Below are positions 47,355 through 56,838 of a stretch of DNA of 64,000 nucleotides, piece by piece. The position numbers were made by a program, and so were the translations under genes. Position 1 is the stretch's first letter; each line of letters starts with the position of its first letter. Source of the DNA: Ralstonia pickettii (lineage in GTDB: Bacteria; Pseudomonadota; Gammaproteobacteria; Burkholderiales; Burkholderiaceae); NCBI RefSeq assembly GCF_016466415.2, contig NZ_CP066771.1:2418001-2482000 (forward strand), given 5' to 3'. The notes under the pieces are model-generated. The model saw only the letters and a list, made by a program, of their open reading frames with translations. It was not told where the DNA came from and searched no databases.

Positions 47355-47621
47355 TTAGGCAGCCATTGCCTTGATGGCAGCGGACAGACGCGACTTGGCG
47401 CGTGCAGCCTTGTTCTTGTGGACGATCTTCTTGTCAGCGATGCTGTCGATCGTGCTTTGGGCGGTCTTGAATGCAGCAGCAGCGGCAGTCTTGTCGCCAG
47501 CGGCCACAGCCTTGCGGACGCCCTTGATTGCGGTACGCAGACGCGAGCGCAGAGCCGAGTTGTGAGCGTTCTGAACGACGGCTTGGCGTGCGCGCTTGCG
47601 TGCTTGTGCGGTGTTTGCCAT
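47355..47621 (-). CDS. rpsT: 30S ribosomal protein S20, 88 aa
   Basis: A small basic helical protein that binds 16S rRNA early in 30S assembly. The start [30 protein letters not shown] and the end [19 protein letters not shown] are diagnostic. The open frame runs on upstream, but [10 protein letters not shown] is the family N-terminus. In many bacteria S20 represses its own translation; nothing here shows that directly. It is monocistronic and divergent from murJ. Confidence 0.98.
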   Translation of the reverse strand: MANTAQARKRARQAVVQNAHNSALRSRLRTAIKGVRKAVAAGDKTAAAAAFKTAQSTIDSIADKKIVHKNKAARAKSRLSAAIKAMAA

Positions 47622-47936
47622 GGAAAAATCCCTGAAGAAACGGTAGCAAGCGCCCCGGGAGACACGGAAGGCCGAAGCGCGCAAATTGGTGAAAGACGGC
47701 AATTATACGCAGAGTTCTTCCTTCAACGCAAACCCTGTTGTGAATTCGCCCGGATACGTGCAGTTTGGGGCTTCTGCGGCACTTTTAGGCGCGTGGTGAG
47801 CCGATCCCTATAATACGGCCGCAATTGTGTCCTCCGGTCACGTTCGTCACGCCGGGCGCGAACCCCGCATGGTGCTGTCGGTCAGACCGCCATCGCCGTG
47901 TTTGCCTCCCTGGCGGCGCCCAACCACGCATTCATC
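47622..47936. promoter_or_regulatory. 315-bp divergent region with murJ promoter
   Basis: It separates rpsT and murJ. TATAAT at 47809-47814 is a strong -10 candidate for murJ, with ATTCGC-rich sequence upstream and no clear -35. Nothing else was recognised. Confidence 0.45.
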
Positions 47937-49490
47937 TTGAATCTCCTCAAAACCCTCGCCACGATCAGCGGCCTGACGATGCTCTCGCGCATCACGGGGC
48001 TCATTCGCGAGACGCTGATCGCCCGCGCTTTCGGCGCCTCGGTTTACACCGACGCCTTCAACGTCGCCTTCCGTATCCCCAACCTGCTGCGCCGGCTTTC
48101 GGCCGAGGGCGCGTTCTCGCAAGCGTTCGTGCCGATCCTGGGTGAATTCAAGAACCGCCAGGGCGAAGCTGAAACACGCGCGCTGGTCGACTCCGTAGCG
48201 ACGGTGATGACGTGGTTCCTGGTAATCATCTCGGCGTTGGGCGTGATTGGCGCGCCGTTGATCGTCACCGCCGTCGCGACCGGTTTCAAAGAGCACGAAA
48301 GCCAGGCCTACATCTCGGCGATCTTCATGACGCGCGTGATGTTTCCGTACATCGGGCTGGTGTCGCTGGTGGCGCTGGCGTCGGGCATTCTCAATACTTG
48401 GCGGCAGTTCGCGGTGCCGGCTTTCACGCCCGTGCTGCTCAACCTGTCGTTCATCGTGGCGGCGGTGTTTGTGGCGCCGCACCTCGAAACGCCGATCTAC
48501 GCGCAGGCCTACGCGGTGATGGTAGGCGGCATCCTGCAACTCGCCATTCAAATTCCTTCGCTGCGCAAGGTCGGGATGCTGCCGCGCGTGTCGATCAACG
48601 TGCGGGCGGCATGGCACCACCCGGGCGTACGACGCGTGCTCAAGCAGATGTTGCCGGCCACGCTATCGGTATCCGTCGCCCAGATCAGTCTGATCATCAA
48701 TACGAACATTGCGTCGCGCTTGCCCACGGGCAGCGTGTCGTGGCTGAACTACGCTGACCGGCTAATGGAATTCCCCACCGCGCTGCTGGGCGTGGCGCTC
48801 GGGACGATCCTGCTGCCAAGCCTGTCCAAAGCCAGCGCCGACAACAACCGTGAAGAGTACTCATCGCTGCTCGACTGGGGCCTGCGGCTGACCGTGCTGC
48901 TTGCGGTGCCCTCTGCGGTGGGGCTGTTCGTGTTTGGCGCACCGCTCACGGCCACGCTGTTTCATTACGGCAAATTCAACGGCATGGACGTCGAGATGAC
49001 GCGCCAGGCGCTGACGTCGTACGGCGTCGGGCTGATCGGGCTGATTGTCATCAAGATCCTGGCGCCCGGCTTCTATGCGCGGCAGGACATTCGCACGCCG
49101 GTAAAGATTGCGCTGGTGGTGCTGGTGGCGACGCAGTTGTCCAACTATGTTTTCGTGCCGATTTTCGGGCACGCGGGGCTGGCGCTGTCGATCAGCTTTG
49201 GCGCGACCATCAATGCGGCGCTGCTGTTCTTCGGCCTGCGCCGGCGCGGTTATTACCATCCGCTGCCCGGCTGGGGGCTGTTCATCGCGCAGGTGATGTC
49301 GGCGGTATTGCTGCTGGCCGGGGCGCTGCTGTGGCTCGCCCACAATTTCGATTGGGTGGGACTGGGCGCCAAGCCGCTTGTGCGCATCGCGCTGCTCGGG
49401 GCAAGCCTGGTCCTGTGCACGGTGGTCTATTTCGGTACACTGTGGCTCACCGGATTGAAGTTCTCCACGTTCCGAAAAAAGGCCATCTGA
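47937..49490 (+). CDS. murJ: Lipid II flippase MurJ, 517 aa
   Basis: An inner-membrane MOP-family transporter that flips lipid II to the periplasm for peptidoglycan assembly. About 14 spans are visible. The family start is NLLKTLATISGLTMLSRITGLIRE (core LSRITGLIRETLIARAFGAS), followed by DAFNVAFRIPNLLRRLSAEGAFSQAF with the essential Arg residues. The start is taken as TTG at 47937, which gives the usual N-terminus; a GTG at 47898 in the same frame would add 13 residues. The 3' end overlaps the next gene (TGATG). Confidence 0.95.
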   Translation: MNLLKTLATISGLTMLSRITGLIRETLIARAFGASVYTDAFNVAFRIPNLLRRLSAEGAFSQAFVPILGEFKNRQGEAETRALVDSVATVMTWFLVIISALGVIGAPLIVTAVATGFKEHESQAYISAIFMTRVMFPYIGLVSLVALASGILNTWRQFAVPAFTPVLLNLSFIVAAVFVAPHLETPIYAQAYAVMVGGILQLAIQIPSLRKVGMLPRVSINVRAAWHHPGVRRVLKQMLPATLSVSVAQISLIINTNIASRLPTGSVSWLNYADRLMEFPTALLGVALGTILLPSLSKASADNNREEYSSLLDWGLRLTVLLAVPSAVGLFVFGAPLTATLFHYGKFNGMDVEMTRQALTSYGVGLIGLIVIKILAPGFYARQDIRTPVKIALVVLVATQLSNYVFVPIFGHAGLALSISFGATINAALLFFGLRRRGYYHPLPGWGLFIAQVMSAVLLLAGALLWLAHNFDWVGLGAKPLVRIALLGASLVLCTVVYFGTLWLTGLKFSTFRKKAI

Positions 49491-50335
49491 TGACCACTAA
49501 AGTCCTCGATTATTTTTCGGCCCTGGTCGCGGACGACGACAGCATCCCCCTCACAGAAACCGCCCTGTCGATTGCGCAGGACGCGTATCCGGATCTGGAC
49601 CTGCAGGCAGAGCTGGCCGCCATTGACGTGCTTGTCGCGCGGATCAAAAACCGCATCGCCGAGGGCACGCCCGCCATCCAGCGCCTGCGCCTGCTCAATC
49701 AGTTCTTCTATCGGGAACTGGGCTTCGGCCCCAATGCAAACGATTACTACGACCCCGAGAACTCTTATCTGAATGCGGTGCTGCAGAGCCGGCGCGGCAT
49801 TCCGATCTCCTTGGCCGTGCTGCTGATGGAAATCGGCCAGCAGATCGGCCTGCCGCTCAAGGGCGTGTCTTTCCCCAACCACTTCCTGGTGCGCATGAGC
49901 ATTCCTGCGGGCGAGGTCGTGCTCGATCCGCTGACGGGGCAGACACTGTCGAAGGAAGAGTTGCAGGACATGCTCGACCCGTACCTGGAAAAGGAAGGCA
50001 TCGAAGACCCGAACTCGGTGCCGCTCGGGGTGTTCCTGCAAGTGGCCACGCATCGCGAGATCATCGCGCGCATGCTGCGCAATCTGAAGGCGATCTACCT
50101 GCAGGAATCGCGCTGGCAGCGCCTGCTGGCGGTGCAACAGCGGCTGGTGATTCTGCTCCCCGATTCCATTGAGGAGGTGCGCGACCGGGGGCTGGCCTAC
50201 GCCAATCTGGAGTGCTTCCGGCCCGCGCTGGAAGATCTCGAAGCGTACGTCGATGCCCGGCCCGATGCAGCCGACACGGCCAAGCTCAAGGAGCGCATGC
50301 CAACGCTGCGCGCCATGAGCAAGAACCTGAACTGA
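49490..50335 (+). CDS. SirB1 family protein, transglutaminase-like with TPR, 281 aa
   Basis: A soluble protein of the SirB1 family: an N-terminal transglutaminase-like domain (about 40-190) with LLNQFFYRELGFGPNANDYYDPENSYLNAVL, then RRGIPISLAVLLMEIGQQIGLPLKGVSFPNHFLVR, and a C-terminal TPR-like part (about 200-280, GLAYANLECFRPALEDLEAYV). The usual Cys of transglutaminases is not evident, suggesting a binding rather than catalytic role. It overlaps the murJ stop (TGATG) and is cotranslated with it. Function is unknown. Confidence 0.9.
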   Translation: MTTKVLDYFSALVADDDSIPLTETALSIAQDAYPDLDLQAELAAIDVLVARIKNRIAEGTPAIQRLRLLNQFFYRELGFGPNANDYYDPENSYLNAVLQSRRGIPISLAVLLMEIGQQIGLPLKGVSFPNHFLVRMSIPAGEVVLDPLTGQTLSKEELQDMLDPYLEKEGIEDPNSVPLGVFLQVATHREIIARMLRNLKAIYLQESRWQRLLAVQQRLVILLPDSIEEVRDRGLAYANLECFRPALEDLEAYVDARPDAADTAKLKERMPTLRAMSKNLN

Positions 50336-50338
50336 CGC

Positions 50339-50998
50339 TTACTTCTGAGCGACGGCGCCGCGACGGCGTTTGAGCAACTTCCACAGCCCGCCCAGCATGA
50401 GTGGCACGATCGCCGCGCCCAGGCCGATCAGCACGATCGTGTTCAGGTGATCGCGAATCACGGGCACATTACCGAACGCCTCGCCCGACAGCACCAGGAT
50501 CGCCACCCACAGCACGGCGCCGATCATGTTGAAGAGCTGGAATTTCGCGAACGTCATCTTCGACACGCCCGCCACAAACGGCGCGAACGTGCGCACCACG
50601 GGGATGAAGCGCGCCATCACCAGCGTCTTGCCGCCGTGACGTTCATAGAAGCCGTGCGTTTTCATCAACGCTTCGTGATCGAGGAAGCGGATGTGACCGT
50701 CGAATACCTTGGGGCCGATCCAGGAGCCGACGAAATAGTTGACGGTGTTGCCCGTTGTGGCGGCAATCACTAGCAATACGATGAGCAGCCAGGCATCCAT
50801 CTGACCCGTGGCGCACATGGCCCCGGCAATGAACAGCAGCGTGTCGCCCGGCAGAAAAGGCAGCACCACGAGGCCGGTTTCGGCGAACACGATGGCGAAC
50901 AGCAGCACGTAGACCCACGCGCCGTATTGCTGAATCAGCAAGCCCAACGACTTGTCGACATGCAGCACGATGTCGACCAATTGCATCACGATATCCAA
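50339..50998 (-). CDS. DedA family membrane protein, 219 aa
   Basis: An inner-membrane DedA protein; relatives recycle undecaprenyl-phosphate or phosphatidylethanolamine carriers and affect membrane potential. The motifs are ETGLVVLPFLPGDTLLFIAGAM (about 40-61), the re-entrant NTVNYFVGSWIGPKVFDGHIRFLDH and RFIPVVRTFAPFVAGVSKMTF (core FIPVVRTFAPFVAG). The start is a TTG at 50998 with AGGGGGA five bases upstream; an ATG at 50986 is the alternative. It converges with the SirB1-type gene. Confidence 0.92.
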   Translation of the reverse strand: MDIVMQLVDIVLHVDKSLGLLIQQYGAWVYVLLFAIVFAETGLVVLPFLPGDTLLFIAGAMCATGQMDAWLLIVLLVIAATTGNTVNYFVGSWIGPKVFDGHIRFLDHEALMKTHGFYERHGGKTLVMARFIPVVRTFAPFVAGVSKMTFAKFQLFNMIGAVLWVAILVLSGEAFGNVPVIRDHLNTIVLIGLGAAIVPLMLGGLWKLLKRRRGAVAQK

Positions 50999-51099
50999 AC
51001 CATCCCCCTGAACGAGCGGGAAATGATACCGGATGTGACTTAGATTTCCCCTAGCCCTTGGCGGGGCTTGCGTCGGTGCGCCGCACAGGGCGTGACATT

Positions 51100-51105
51100 T
51101 ATAAT
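51100..51105 (+). promoter_or_regulatory. -10 element for mutL, directly before its ATG
   Basis: A perfect TATAAT ends seven bases before the mutL ATG at 51112, so initiation at the usual distance would fall on or next to the start codon, giving a leaderless mRNA. No ribosome site is present in the gap. Confidence 0.5.
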
Positions 51106-51111
51106 GCCGCG

Positions 51112-53019
51112 ATGACTTCCGCCTTCACTTCCCGCCGCCCCATCCGCCCGCTTCCCGACCAGTTGATCAGCCAGATCGCGGCCGGCGAGGTGGTCGAACG
51201 GCCGGCGTCCGTGGTCAAGGAACTGCTGGAAAACGCACTGGACGCCGGTGCCACGCAGATCCAGATCAAGCTGGAGGAAGGCGGCGTACGGCGCATTGCC
51301 ATCACCGACAACGGCGTCGGCATTCCGGCCGACGAACTGCCCGTCGCGCTGATGCGGCATGCGACCAGCAAGATCGGTTCGCTGGAAGAGCTGGAATCGG
51401 TGGCGACGCTGGGGTTTCGGGGCGAGGCGCTGGCCTCGATTGCCTCGGTGGCGGAGTTGACGCTCACGTCGCGCACCGCCAATGACGCCCACGCCACGCA
51501 GATCATCGCGCAAACCGGGCGGGCCCAGCCGGCCTCTGGCGGTGTCGGCACCACCGTCGATGTGCAGCATCTGTACTTCAACACGCCGGCGCGCCGCAAA
51601 TTCCTGAAGACCGAGCAGACCGAGCTGGGCCATTGCATGGAAGTGATCCGCCGCACCGCGCTGGCGCGGCCCGACGTGGCCATCTCCGTGCATCACAACG
51701 GCAAGCCGCTGGAGCATTGGAACGCCACACAGGCGGATTCACGCTCCGCAGCCGTGCTCGGCACCGAATTCGCCCGCGCACGCCTGCCTTTCGAGGAATC
51801 GGCCGGCGAGTTGCGCCTGTTCGGCTTTGCCGGCCTGCCGACCGCCTCGCGCGGCAGGGCCGACCACCAGTTCTTCTACGTCAATGGCCGTTTCGTGCGC
51901 GATCGCCTGCTGACGCATGCCGTGCGCAGCGCCTACGAAGACGTGCTCCACGGCGACCGCTTCCCCGCCTACGTGCTGTGCCTGGAGTTGCCGCCCGAAG
52001 CGGTGGACGTCAACGTGCACCCGTCCAAGATCGAGGTGCGGTTCCGCGACAGCCGCGCGGTGCACCAGTTCGTCTATCACGCGGTGCAGCGCGCCCTGTC
52101 CCGCCACGCCGGCGAACAGGGCGACAGCCTGCGCACCGACATCGCCGCTGCGCCCGAAGTCGCCGGGGTCACGACGGCGCCCTCGCCCGCCGACAACACC
52201 ACGCGCTGGATCAACCAGATGGCCGCGCGGCAGACGTCGCTCGGCATTGCACAGCCGCGTGCGGAATACCTGTCGATGATGCGCGGCGATAGCACGCCCA
52301 TGCCGGCGATGCGCCCCGCCTGGATGACCGACGTGCCGAGCGCGGCAACGTTGTTCGACGGCGGCACCGCGACCGCGCAAGCGCCTGCTGCTGTTGCAGA
52401 GCCGGTCGCTGCACCACCCGCCGATGACGACGATGCGCACCCGCTCGGCTTTGCCGTGGCCCAGTTGCACGGCATCTACGTGCTGGCGCAGAACACGCGC
52501 GGCATGGTGCTCGTCGATATGCATGCCGCGCACGAGCGCATCCTGTACGAGCAACTCAAGACCGCACTGGAAACCAAGCGTGTCGAGGTGCAACCGCTCC
52601 TCATTCCCGTCACGTTTGCCGCAAGCCCGGTGGAGATCGGCACCGCAGAGGAATTCCGCGACACGCTCACGCTGCTTGGCTTCGACATCTCCGCCGTGTC
52701 GCCCACCACGCTGGCCGTGCGATCGGTGCCGACACTGCTGCAGAAGGCCGATGCGCAGGCGCTCGCGCGCGACGTGCTGCGCGATCTGCACGCGTACGGC
52801 GGCTCGCGCGTGCTGGCCGAACGCCAGAACGAGCTGCTGGCCACGTTGGCGTGCCACTCTGCCGTGCGTGCCAATCGCCGGTTGAACCTGGACGAGATGA
52901 ACGCGCTGCTGCGCCGGATGGAAGCCACCGAACGCGCCGACCAGTGCAATCACGGCCGCCCGACATGGATCCAGTTGACCGTGGCTGACCTGGATCGCCT
53001 CTTCCTGCGTGGCCAGTAA
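51112..53019 (+). CDS. mutL: DNA mismatch repair protein MutL, 635 aa
   Basis: The matchmaker ATPase of mismatch repair. The GHKL ATPase motifs are LISQIAAGEVVERPASVVKELLENALDAGA (core VVKELLENALDAG), ITDNGVGIPADELPVALMRHATSKI (core DNGVGI) and TLGFRGEALASIASVAEL. A Pro/Ala linker spans about 360-440, and the C-terminal dimerisation domain follows (PLGFAVAQLHGIYVLAQN, MVLVDMHAAHERILYE). The QADQ-type endonuclease motif seen in MutL of bacteria lacking MutH (DQHAxxER) is present only as DMHAAHERI, so nickase activity is uncertain. It is followed six bases on by miaA. Confidence 0.95.
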   Translation: MTSAFTSRRPIRPLPDQLISQIAAGEVVERPASVVKELLENALDAGATQIQIKLEEGGVRRIAITDNGVGIPADELPVALMRHATSKIGSLEELESVATLGFRGEALASIASVAELTLTSRTANDAHATQIIAQTGRAQPASGGVGTTVDVQHLYFNTPARRKFLKTEQTELGHCMEVIRRTALARPDVAISVHHNGKPLEHWNATQADSRSAAVLGTEFARARLPFEESAGELRLFGFAGLPTASRGRADHQFFYVNGRFVRDRLLTHAVRSAYEDVLHGDRFPAYVLCLELPPEAVDVNVHPSKIEVRFRDSRAVHQFVYHAVQRALSRHAGEQGDSLRTDIAAAPEVAGVTTAPSPADNTTRWINQMAARQTSLGIAQPRAEYLSMMRGDSTPMPAMRPAWMTDVPSAATLFDGGTATAQAPAAVAEPVAAPPADDDDAHPLGFAVAQLHGIYVLAQNTRGMVLVDMHAAHERILYEQLKTALETKRVEVQPLLIPVTFAASPVEIGTAEEFRDTLTLLGFDISAVSPTTLAVRSVPTLLQKADAQALARDVLRDLHAYGGSRVLAERQNELLATLACHSAVRANRRLNLDEMNALLRRMEATERADQCNHGRPTWIQLTVADLDRLFLRGQ

Positions 53020-53025
53020 ATTCCG

Positions 53026-54003
53026 ATGACTGCGTCCGCTGCAAGCGCCCCGCGCGCGATTTGCCTGCTCGGCCCGACCGCGTCCGGCAAGACCGCCGCG
53101 GCATTGAAGCTGGCCGAGCGCTGGCCGGTCGAGATCATCAGCATGGATTCGGCGCTGGTGTATCGCGGCATGGACATCGGCACGGCAAAGCCCAGCGCCG
53201 AAGAACAGGCCATCGCGCCGCATCACCTGATCGACATCATTGATCCGCTCGATGCGTATTCCGCCGCGCAGTTTGCCAACGATGCGAATGCGCTGATCGA
53301 TGCCATCCGCGCACGCGGCCGGCTGCCGCTGATCGTCGGCGGCACGATGCTGTATTACAAGGCGCTCACGCAAGGGCTCTCCGATTTGCCCGGCGCCGAT
53401 CCCGCCATCCGCGCGGAGATCGATGCCGAAGCCGCCCGCGATGGCTGGCCGGCGTTGCACGCCAAACTGGCGCAGGTCGATCCGGTGACGGCCGCGCGAC
53501 TGCACGCGACCGACGCGCAGCGCATCCAGCGCGCGTTGGAGCTGTATCGTCTGACCGGTCAGCCGATGTCTGCCCTGCTCGCACGCGAAGTCGGCGCGAA
53601 TGCGTTCCAGCAGCACGATGCAGCCGCGCCGTATCTGACGATCGCGCTGGAACCGTCCGATCGCCTCGTGCTGCATGCGCGCATCGCACAGCGCTTTGAC
53701 GCGATGCTCGCCGGCGGCCTGCTCGACGAAGTGGAGGGCTTGCGCCGCCGCGGCGATCTTTCGCCCACGCTGCCGTCCATCCGTTGCGTCGGTTATCGCC
53801 AGGCGTGGGCTTACCTCGAAGGCGAAATCGACATGGCTGCCCTCCGTGAACAAGGCATCGCCGCAACGCGCCAGCTCTGCAAGCGCCAGATCACGTGGCT
53901 GCGCAGCACGCCCGAGCGGCACGTTGTCGACTGCCTCGCATCCGATTACGTCGACCAGGTTGCGCGCCTGGTCCAAACCTCACTGGAATCCCAATCACAA
54001 TGA
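53026..54003 (+). CDS. miaA: tRNA dimethylallyltransferase, 325 aa
   Basis: A cytoplasmic enzyme that puts the isopentenyl group on A37 of tRNAs reading UNN codons. The P-loop is GPTASGKT (16-23), then [56 protein letters not shown] and the tRNA-contact segment [14 protein letters not shown]. Its place just after mutL is conserved in many proteobacteria. The stop overlaps the next gene as ATGA. Confidence 0.96.
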   Translation: MTASAASAPRAICLLGPTASGKTAAALKLAERWPVEIISMDSALVYRGMDIGTAKPSAEEQAIAPHHLIDIIDPLDAYSAAQFANDANALIDAIRARGRLPLIVGGTMLYYKALTQGLSDLPGADPAIRAEIDAEAARDGWPALHAKLAQVDPVTAARLHATDAQRIQRALELYRLTGQPMSALLAREVGANAFQQHDAAAPYLTIALEPSDRLVLHARIAQRFDAMLAGGLLDEVEGLRRRGDLSPTLPSIRCVGYRQAWAYLEGEIDMAALREQGIAATRQLCKRQITWLRSTPERHVVDCLASDYVDQVARLVQTSLESQSQ

Positions 54004-54527
54004 CCGCCACCACAGCGACCCGCTTCACGCTGCGCCCTGCCACGCCGGACGACTGCGCCTCGCTCGTTCGCCTGATCTCTGCGCTGGCCGAATACGAAAA
54101 GCTCACGCACCTGGTGCGGACCACGCCCGAAGCGCTGGCGACGATGTTGTTCGGGCCCCGCCCGTACTGCGAGGCGGTGCTGGCGGAAGTCGACGGCCGG
54201 GCCGTGGGCTTTGCGCTGTTCTTCCACAACTTCTCGACCTTCCTGTGCAAGCCGGGCCTGTATCTGGAAGACCTCTTCGTCGAGCCCGAATACCGCGGCC
54301 TGGGCATCGGCAAGGCACTCCTGATCCACCTCGCGCGCCTGGCGCAGGAGCGGGACTGCGGCCGCTTCGAATGGAGCGTGCTGGACTGGAATGCGCCGTC
54401 CATCGCGTTCTACGAAGCCATGGGCGCCGATGTGCTGCCCGAGTGGCGCATCTGCCGCGCCACAGGCGACGCGTTGACCAAGCTGGCCGCCACGGTCATG
54501 CCCGCCAGCCTGGCCGCACCGGCCTGA
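54000..54527 (+). CDS. GNAT family N-acetyltransferase, 175 aa
   Basis: A cytoplasmic acetyltransferase of the diamine/thialysine (SAT-like) branch of GNAT. N-terminal [29 protein letters not shown] is typical of that branch. Then come [30 protein letters not shown] (core [19 protein letters not shown], the acetyl-CoA loop) and [21 protein letters not shown]. The ATG overlaps the miaA stop. The substrate is unknown. Confidence 0.9.
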   Translation: MTATTATRFTLRPATPDDCASLVRLISALAEYEKLTHLVRTTPEALATMLFGPRPYCEAVLAEVDGRAVGFALFFHNFSTFLCKPGLYLEDLFVEPEYRGLGIGKALLIHLARLAQERDCGRFEWSVLDWNAPSIAFYEAMGADVLPEWRICRATGDALTKLAATVMPASLAAPA

Positions 54528-54607
54528 ATTTGACCGCAAGCTCCGGAGTGTCGCGCGCGCTCCGGTGAGCGTAGGCTTGGCGTACCGAATCTCCGAAAGG
54601 AGCGCAT

Positions 54608-55348
54608 ATGCCGCCTTCCACCGCCGCCGCGCATGTCAGCGCGCGGCGCCGCCCAACCCTTGACGGCATCGACTGGCTCGCCATTGAAGACGCCCTCAAC
54701 GACGCCGGCAGCGCCGTATTGCCGAGCCTGCTGGACGACGACGCCTGCAACGCCTTGACCGCGCTGTACCCGCAAGACCGCCTGTTTCGCTCGCGCGTAG
54801 TGATGGAGCGCCATGGCTTCGGGCGCGGTGAATACCAGTATTTCGCGTATCCGCTGCCGGACCTCATCGCGCAGCTGCGCACGTCGCTTTATCCGCCGCT
54901 GGCGACTATCGCCAACCGCTGGAACGAAGCTATGGATATCGACGTGCGCTATCCAGCCAAGCACGCCGATTTCCTGCGCTGCTGTCATGAAGCCGGCCAG
55001 CTGCGCACCACCCCGCTGATGCTGCGATACGGCCCCGGCGACTACAACTGCCTGCATCAAGACCTCTACGGCGAACACGTCTTCCCGCTGCAGGTCGCCA
55101 TCCTGTTGTCGGAACCGGGCGTCGATTTCAGCGGCGGCGAGTTCGTCATGACGGAACAGCGCCCGCGGATGCAGTCGCGGCCCGAAGTGGTGCCGCTGCG
55201 CAAAGGCGATGCGGTGGTCTTTGCGGTGCACCATCGGCCCGTACAAGGCACGCGCGGTACGTATCGCGTGAACATGCGCCACGGTGTGAGCCGCCTGCGC
55301 TCGGGTCAGCGGCATACTGTGGGCATCATCTTCCACGACGCTCTGTAG
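54608..55348 (+). CDS. 2OG-Fe(II) oxygenase, PF09859-like, 246 aa
   Basis: A non-haem iron dioxygenase of the 2OG-Fe(II) type, of the small bacterial family often placed next to alkylation-repair genes. Iron ligands are His150 and Asp152 in NCLHQDLYGEHVFPLQ and a distal His (about 225) in VNMRHGVSRLRSGQRH, with Arg231 likely for 2-oxoglutarate. The strand VAILLSEPGVDFSGGEFVMTEQ is family-typical. GGAG precedes the ATG by six bases. alkB follows after 10 bases. Its substrate is unknown; repair of a modified base is inferred from context. Confidence 0.88.
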   Translation: MPPSTAAAHVSARRRPTLDGIDWLAIEDALNDAGSAVLPSLLDDDACNALTALYPQDRLFRSRVVMERHGFGRGEYQYFAYPLPDLIAQLRTSLYPPLATIANRWNEAMDIDVRYPAKHADFLRCCHEAGQLRTTPLMLRYGPGDYNCLHQDLYGEHVFPLQVAILLSEPGVDFSGGEFVMTEQRPRMQSRPEVVPLRKGDAVVFAVHHRPVQGTRGTYRVNMRHGVSRLRSGQRHTVGIIFHDAL

Positions 55349-55358
55349 CCTGCTCACC

Positions 55359-56015
55359 ATGACCACCGGCGATCTGTTTGCCGATCACTCACCCGCTGAC
55401 GACGCGCGCATTGCGCTCGGCGAGGCGGCGTTTGTCTTGCGCGGCTTTGCGCTGTCGGAAGCGCCGGGCCTGATCGCGGCGGTGGACGCCATCGCGCAGC
55501 AGGCCGCGTTTCGGCACATGGTCACGCCGGGTGGCTTCGAGATGTCAGTCGCGCTCACCAACAGCGGCGCGCTGGGCTGGACATCAGACCGCCGCGGCTA
55601 CCGCTATGCCACGCACGACCCGCTCACAGGAAACCCCTGGCCGCCGCTGCCCGATGTGTTCCTGCGTCTCGCGCACAACGCGGCCGCCGAAGCAGGCTTC
55701 CACGGCTTCACGCCAGACGCCTGCCTCATCAACCGCTATGTACCCGGCGCCCGCATGTCGCTGCATCAGGACAAAGACGAGCAGGACTACGGCGCGCCGA
55801 TCGTCTCAGTGTCACTCGGCATGCCGGCGGTCTTTCTGTTTGGCGGACATCGCCGCGCCGACAGACCGCAACGCATTCCTCTTTTTCACGGTGATGTCGT
55901 CGTCTGGGGTGGCCCGGATCGCCTGCGCTATCACGGGATTGCACCGCTCAAGGACCACCCACACGCAATGCTGGGCAGCCAGCGCATCAACCTCACGTTC
56001 CGCAAGGCCGGCTGA
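55359..56015 (+). CDS. alkB: DNA oxidative demethylase AlkB, 218 aa
   Basis: A 2OG-Fe(II) dioxygenase that reverses 1-methyladenine and 3-methylcytosine in DNA. Iron ligands are His136 and Asp138 (SLHQDKDEQDYG) and His192 (RYHGIAPL), with Arg209 and Arg215 in SQRINLTFRKAG for 2-oxoglutarate. The nucleotide lid includes MSVALTNSGALGWTSDRRGYRY and INRYVPGARMSLHQD. Length and order match E. coli AlkB. It lies between a 2OG oxygenase gene and alkA, 15 bases before the latter. Confidence 0.96.
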   Translation: MTTGDLFADHSPADDARIALGEAAFVLRGFALSEAPGLIAAVDAIAQQAAFRHMVTPGGFEMSVALTNSGALGWTSDRRGYRYATHDPLTGNPWPPLPDVFLRLAHNAAAEAGFHGFTPDACLINRYVPGARMSLHQDKDEQDYGAPIVSVSLGMPAVFLFGGHRRADRPQRIPLFHGDVVVWGGPDRLRYHGIAPLKDHPHAMLGSQRINLTFRKAG

Positions 56016-56030
56016 CCGCCAAACCCCCGC

Positions 56031-56681
56031 ATGACCATCGCCGCAGACCTGTCCGAAAGCGCCTACCGACAGGCCGAAACTTTTCTGGCGACGCTGGACG
56101 AAGACTGGGCGCGCCACGTCGCCGCCGTCGGGCCCTGCGGCCACGCCGCCAAGCCTGCGCGCGAGCCCTATGAAGCATTGATCCGCGCCATCGCCTATCA
56201 GCAGCTGCACGCGAAGGCGGGTGACGCCATCCTCGGCCGGTTCATCGCGCTCTATCCGGCCGCCGCGTTTCCCGCACCGCAACAGGTGCTTGCCACCGAC
56301 GAGGCAGCGCTGCGCGCCTGCGGTTTCTCTGCGACCAAACTGGCGACCATTCGCGGCATCGCACAAGCCGCGCTCGACGGCATCGTGCCCACGCGTGAGC
56401 AAGCGCTCGCCATGCCGGATGAAGCCCTCATCGAGCGGCTGGTGACACTGCGCGGGGTTGGCCGGTGGACGGTCGAAATGCTGCTGATCTACACGCTGGA
56501 GCGCTCGGACATCTTGCCCGCAGACGACTTCGGCGTGCGCGATGGCTACCGACGTTTGAAGCGGCTCGATGCCACGCCCACACGCAAGCAGATGGAGACG
56601 ATTAGTCTTGCGTGGAGCCCGTATCGAACCGTCGCGGCCTGGTACTTATGGCGCGTGCCCGTCAATGTTTCAGGCTCGTGA
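56031..56681 (+). CDS. alkA: DNA-3-methyladenine glycosylase II, 216 aa
   Basis: A helix-hairpin-helix glycosylase that removes 3-methyladenine and other alkylated bases. The HhH motif is LVTLRGVGRWTVEMLLIY (about 137-154) and the catalytic Asp is in PADDFGVRDG (165 or 166). The short form lacks the N-terminal domain of E. coli AlkA. Residues 46-62 (PYEALIRAIAYQQLHAK) form the lesion-recognition region. It closes the three-gene set with alkB and the 2OG oxygenase; the Ada regulator is not in the window. Confidence 0.94.
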   Translation: MTIAADLSESAYRQAETFLATLDEDWARHVAAVGPCGHAAKPAREPYEALIRAIAYQQLHAKAGDAILGRFIALYPAAAFPAPQQVLATDEAALRACGFSATKLATIRGIAQAALDGIVPTREQALAMPDEALIERLVTLRGVGRWTVEMLLIYTLERSDILPADDFGVRDGYRRLKRLDATPTRKQMETISLAWSPYRTVAAWYLWRVPVNVSGS

Positions 56682-56693
56682 ATCCGGCAAATC

Positions 56694-56707
56694 TTGCGCT
56701 AGATCAC
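56694..56707 (+). promoter_or_regulatory. FNR-like site upstream of napE
   Basis: TTGCGCTAGATCAC matches the FNR consensus TTGAT-N4-ATCAA at seven of ten positions. Its centre (56700-56701) lies about 42 bases before the start expected from a GATATA -10 at 56732-56737 (start about 56742-56744), the spacing of class II FNR activation. Confidence 0.55.
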
Positions 56708-56838
56708 GCCACGACGACATATTGCTTGCGCGATATATGTCACGCCGGGATCATGCAAAAACCTTGAATTCCCTTGCGACGTTCACTTTACTGGAAAACG
56801 TTCGCGCCATTAGCGCCGCCCTCATTGGTCGAGTCATC

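Noticed and set aside
51739-53976. 745-residue open frame on the minus strand
   Set aside because: It is antisense to mutL and miaA, has no family features, and reflects the GC-rich third positions of the real genes.
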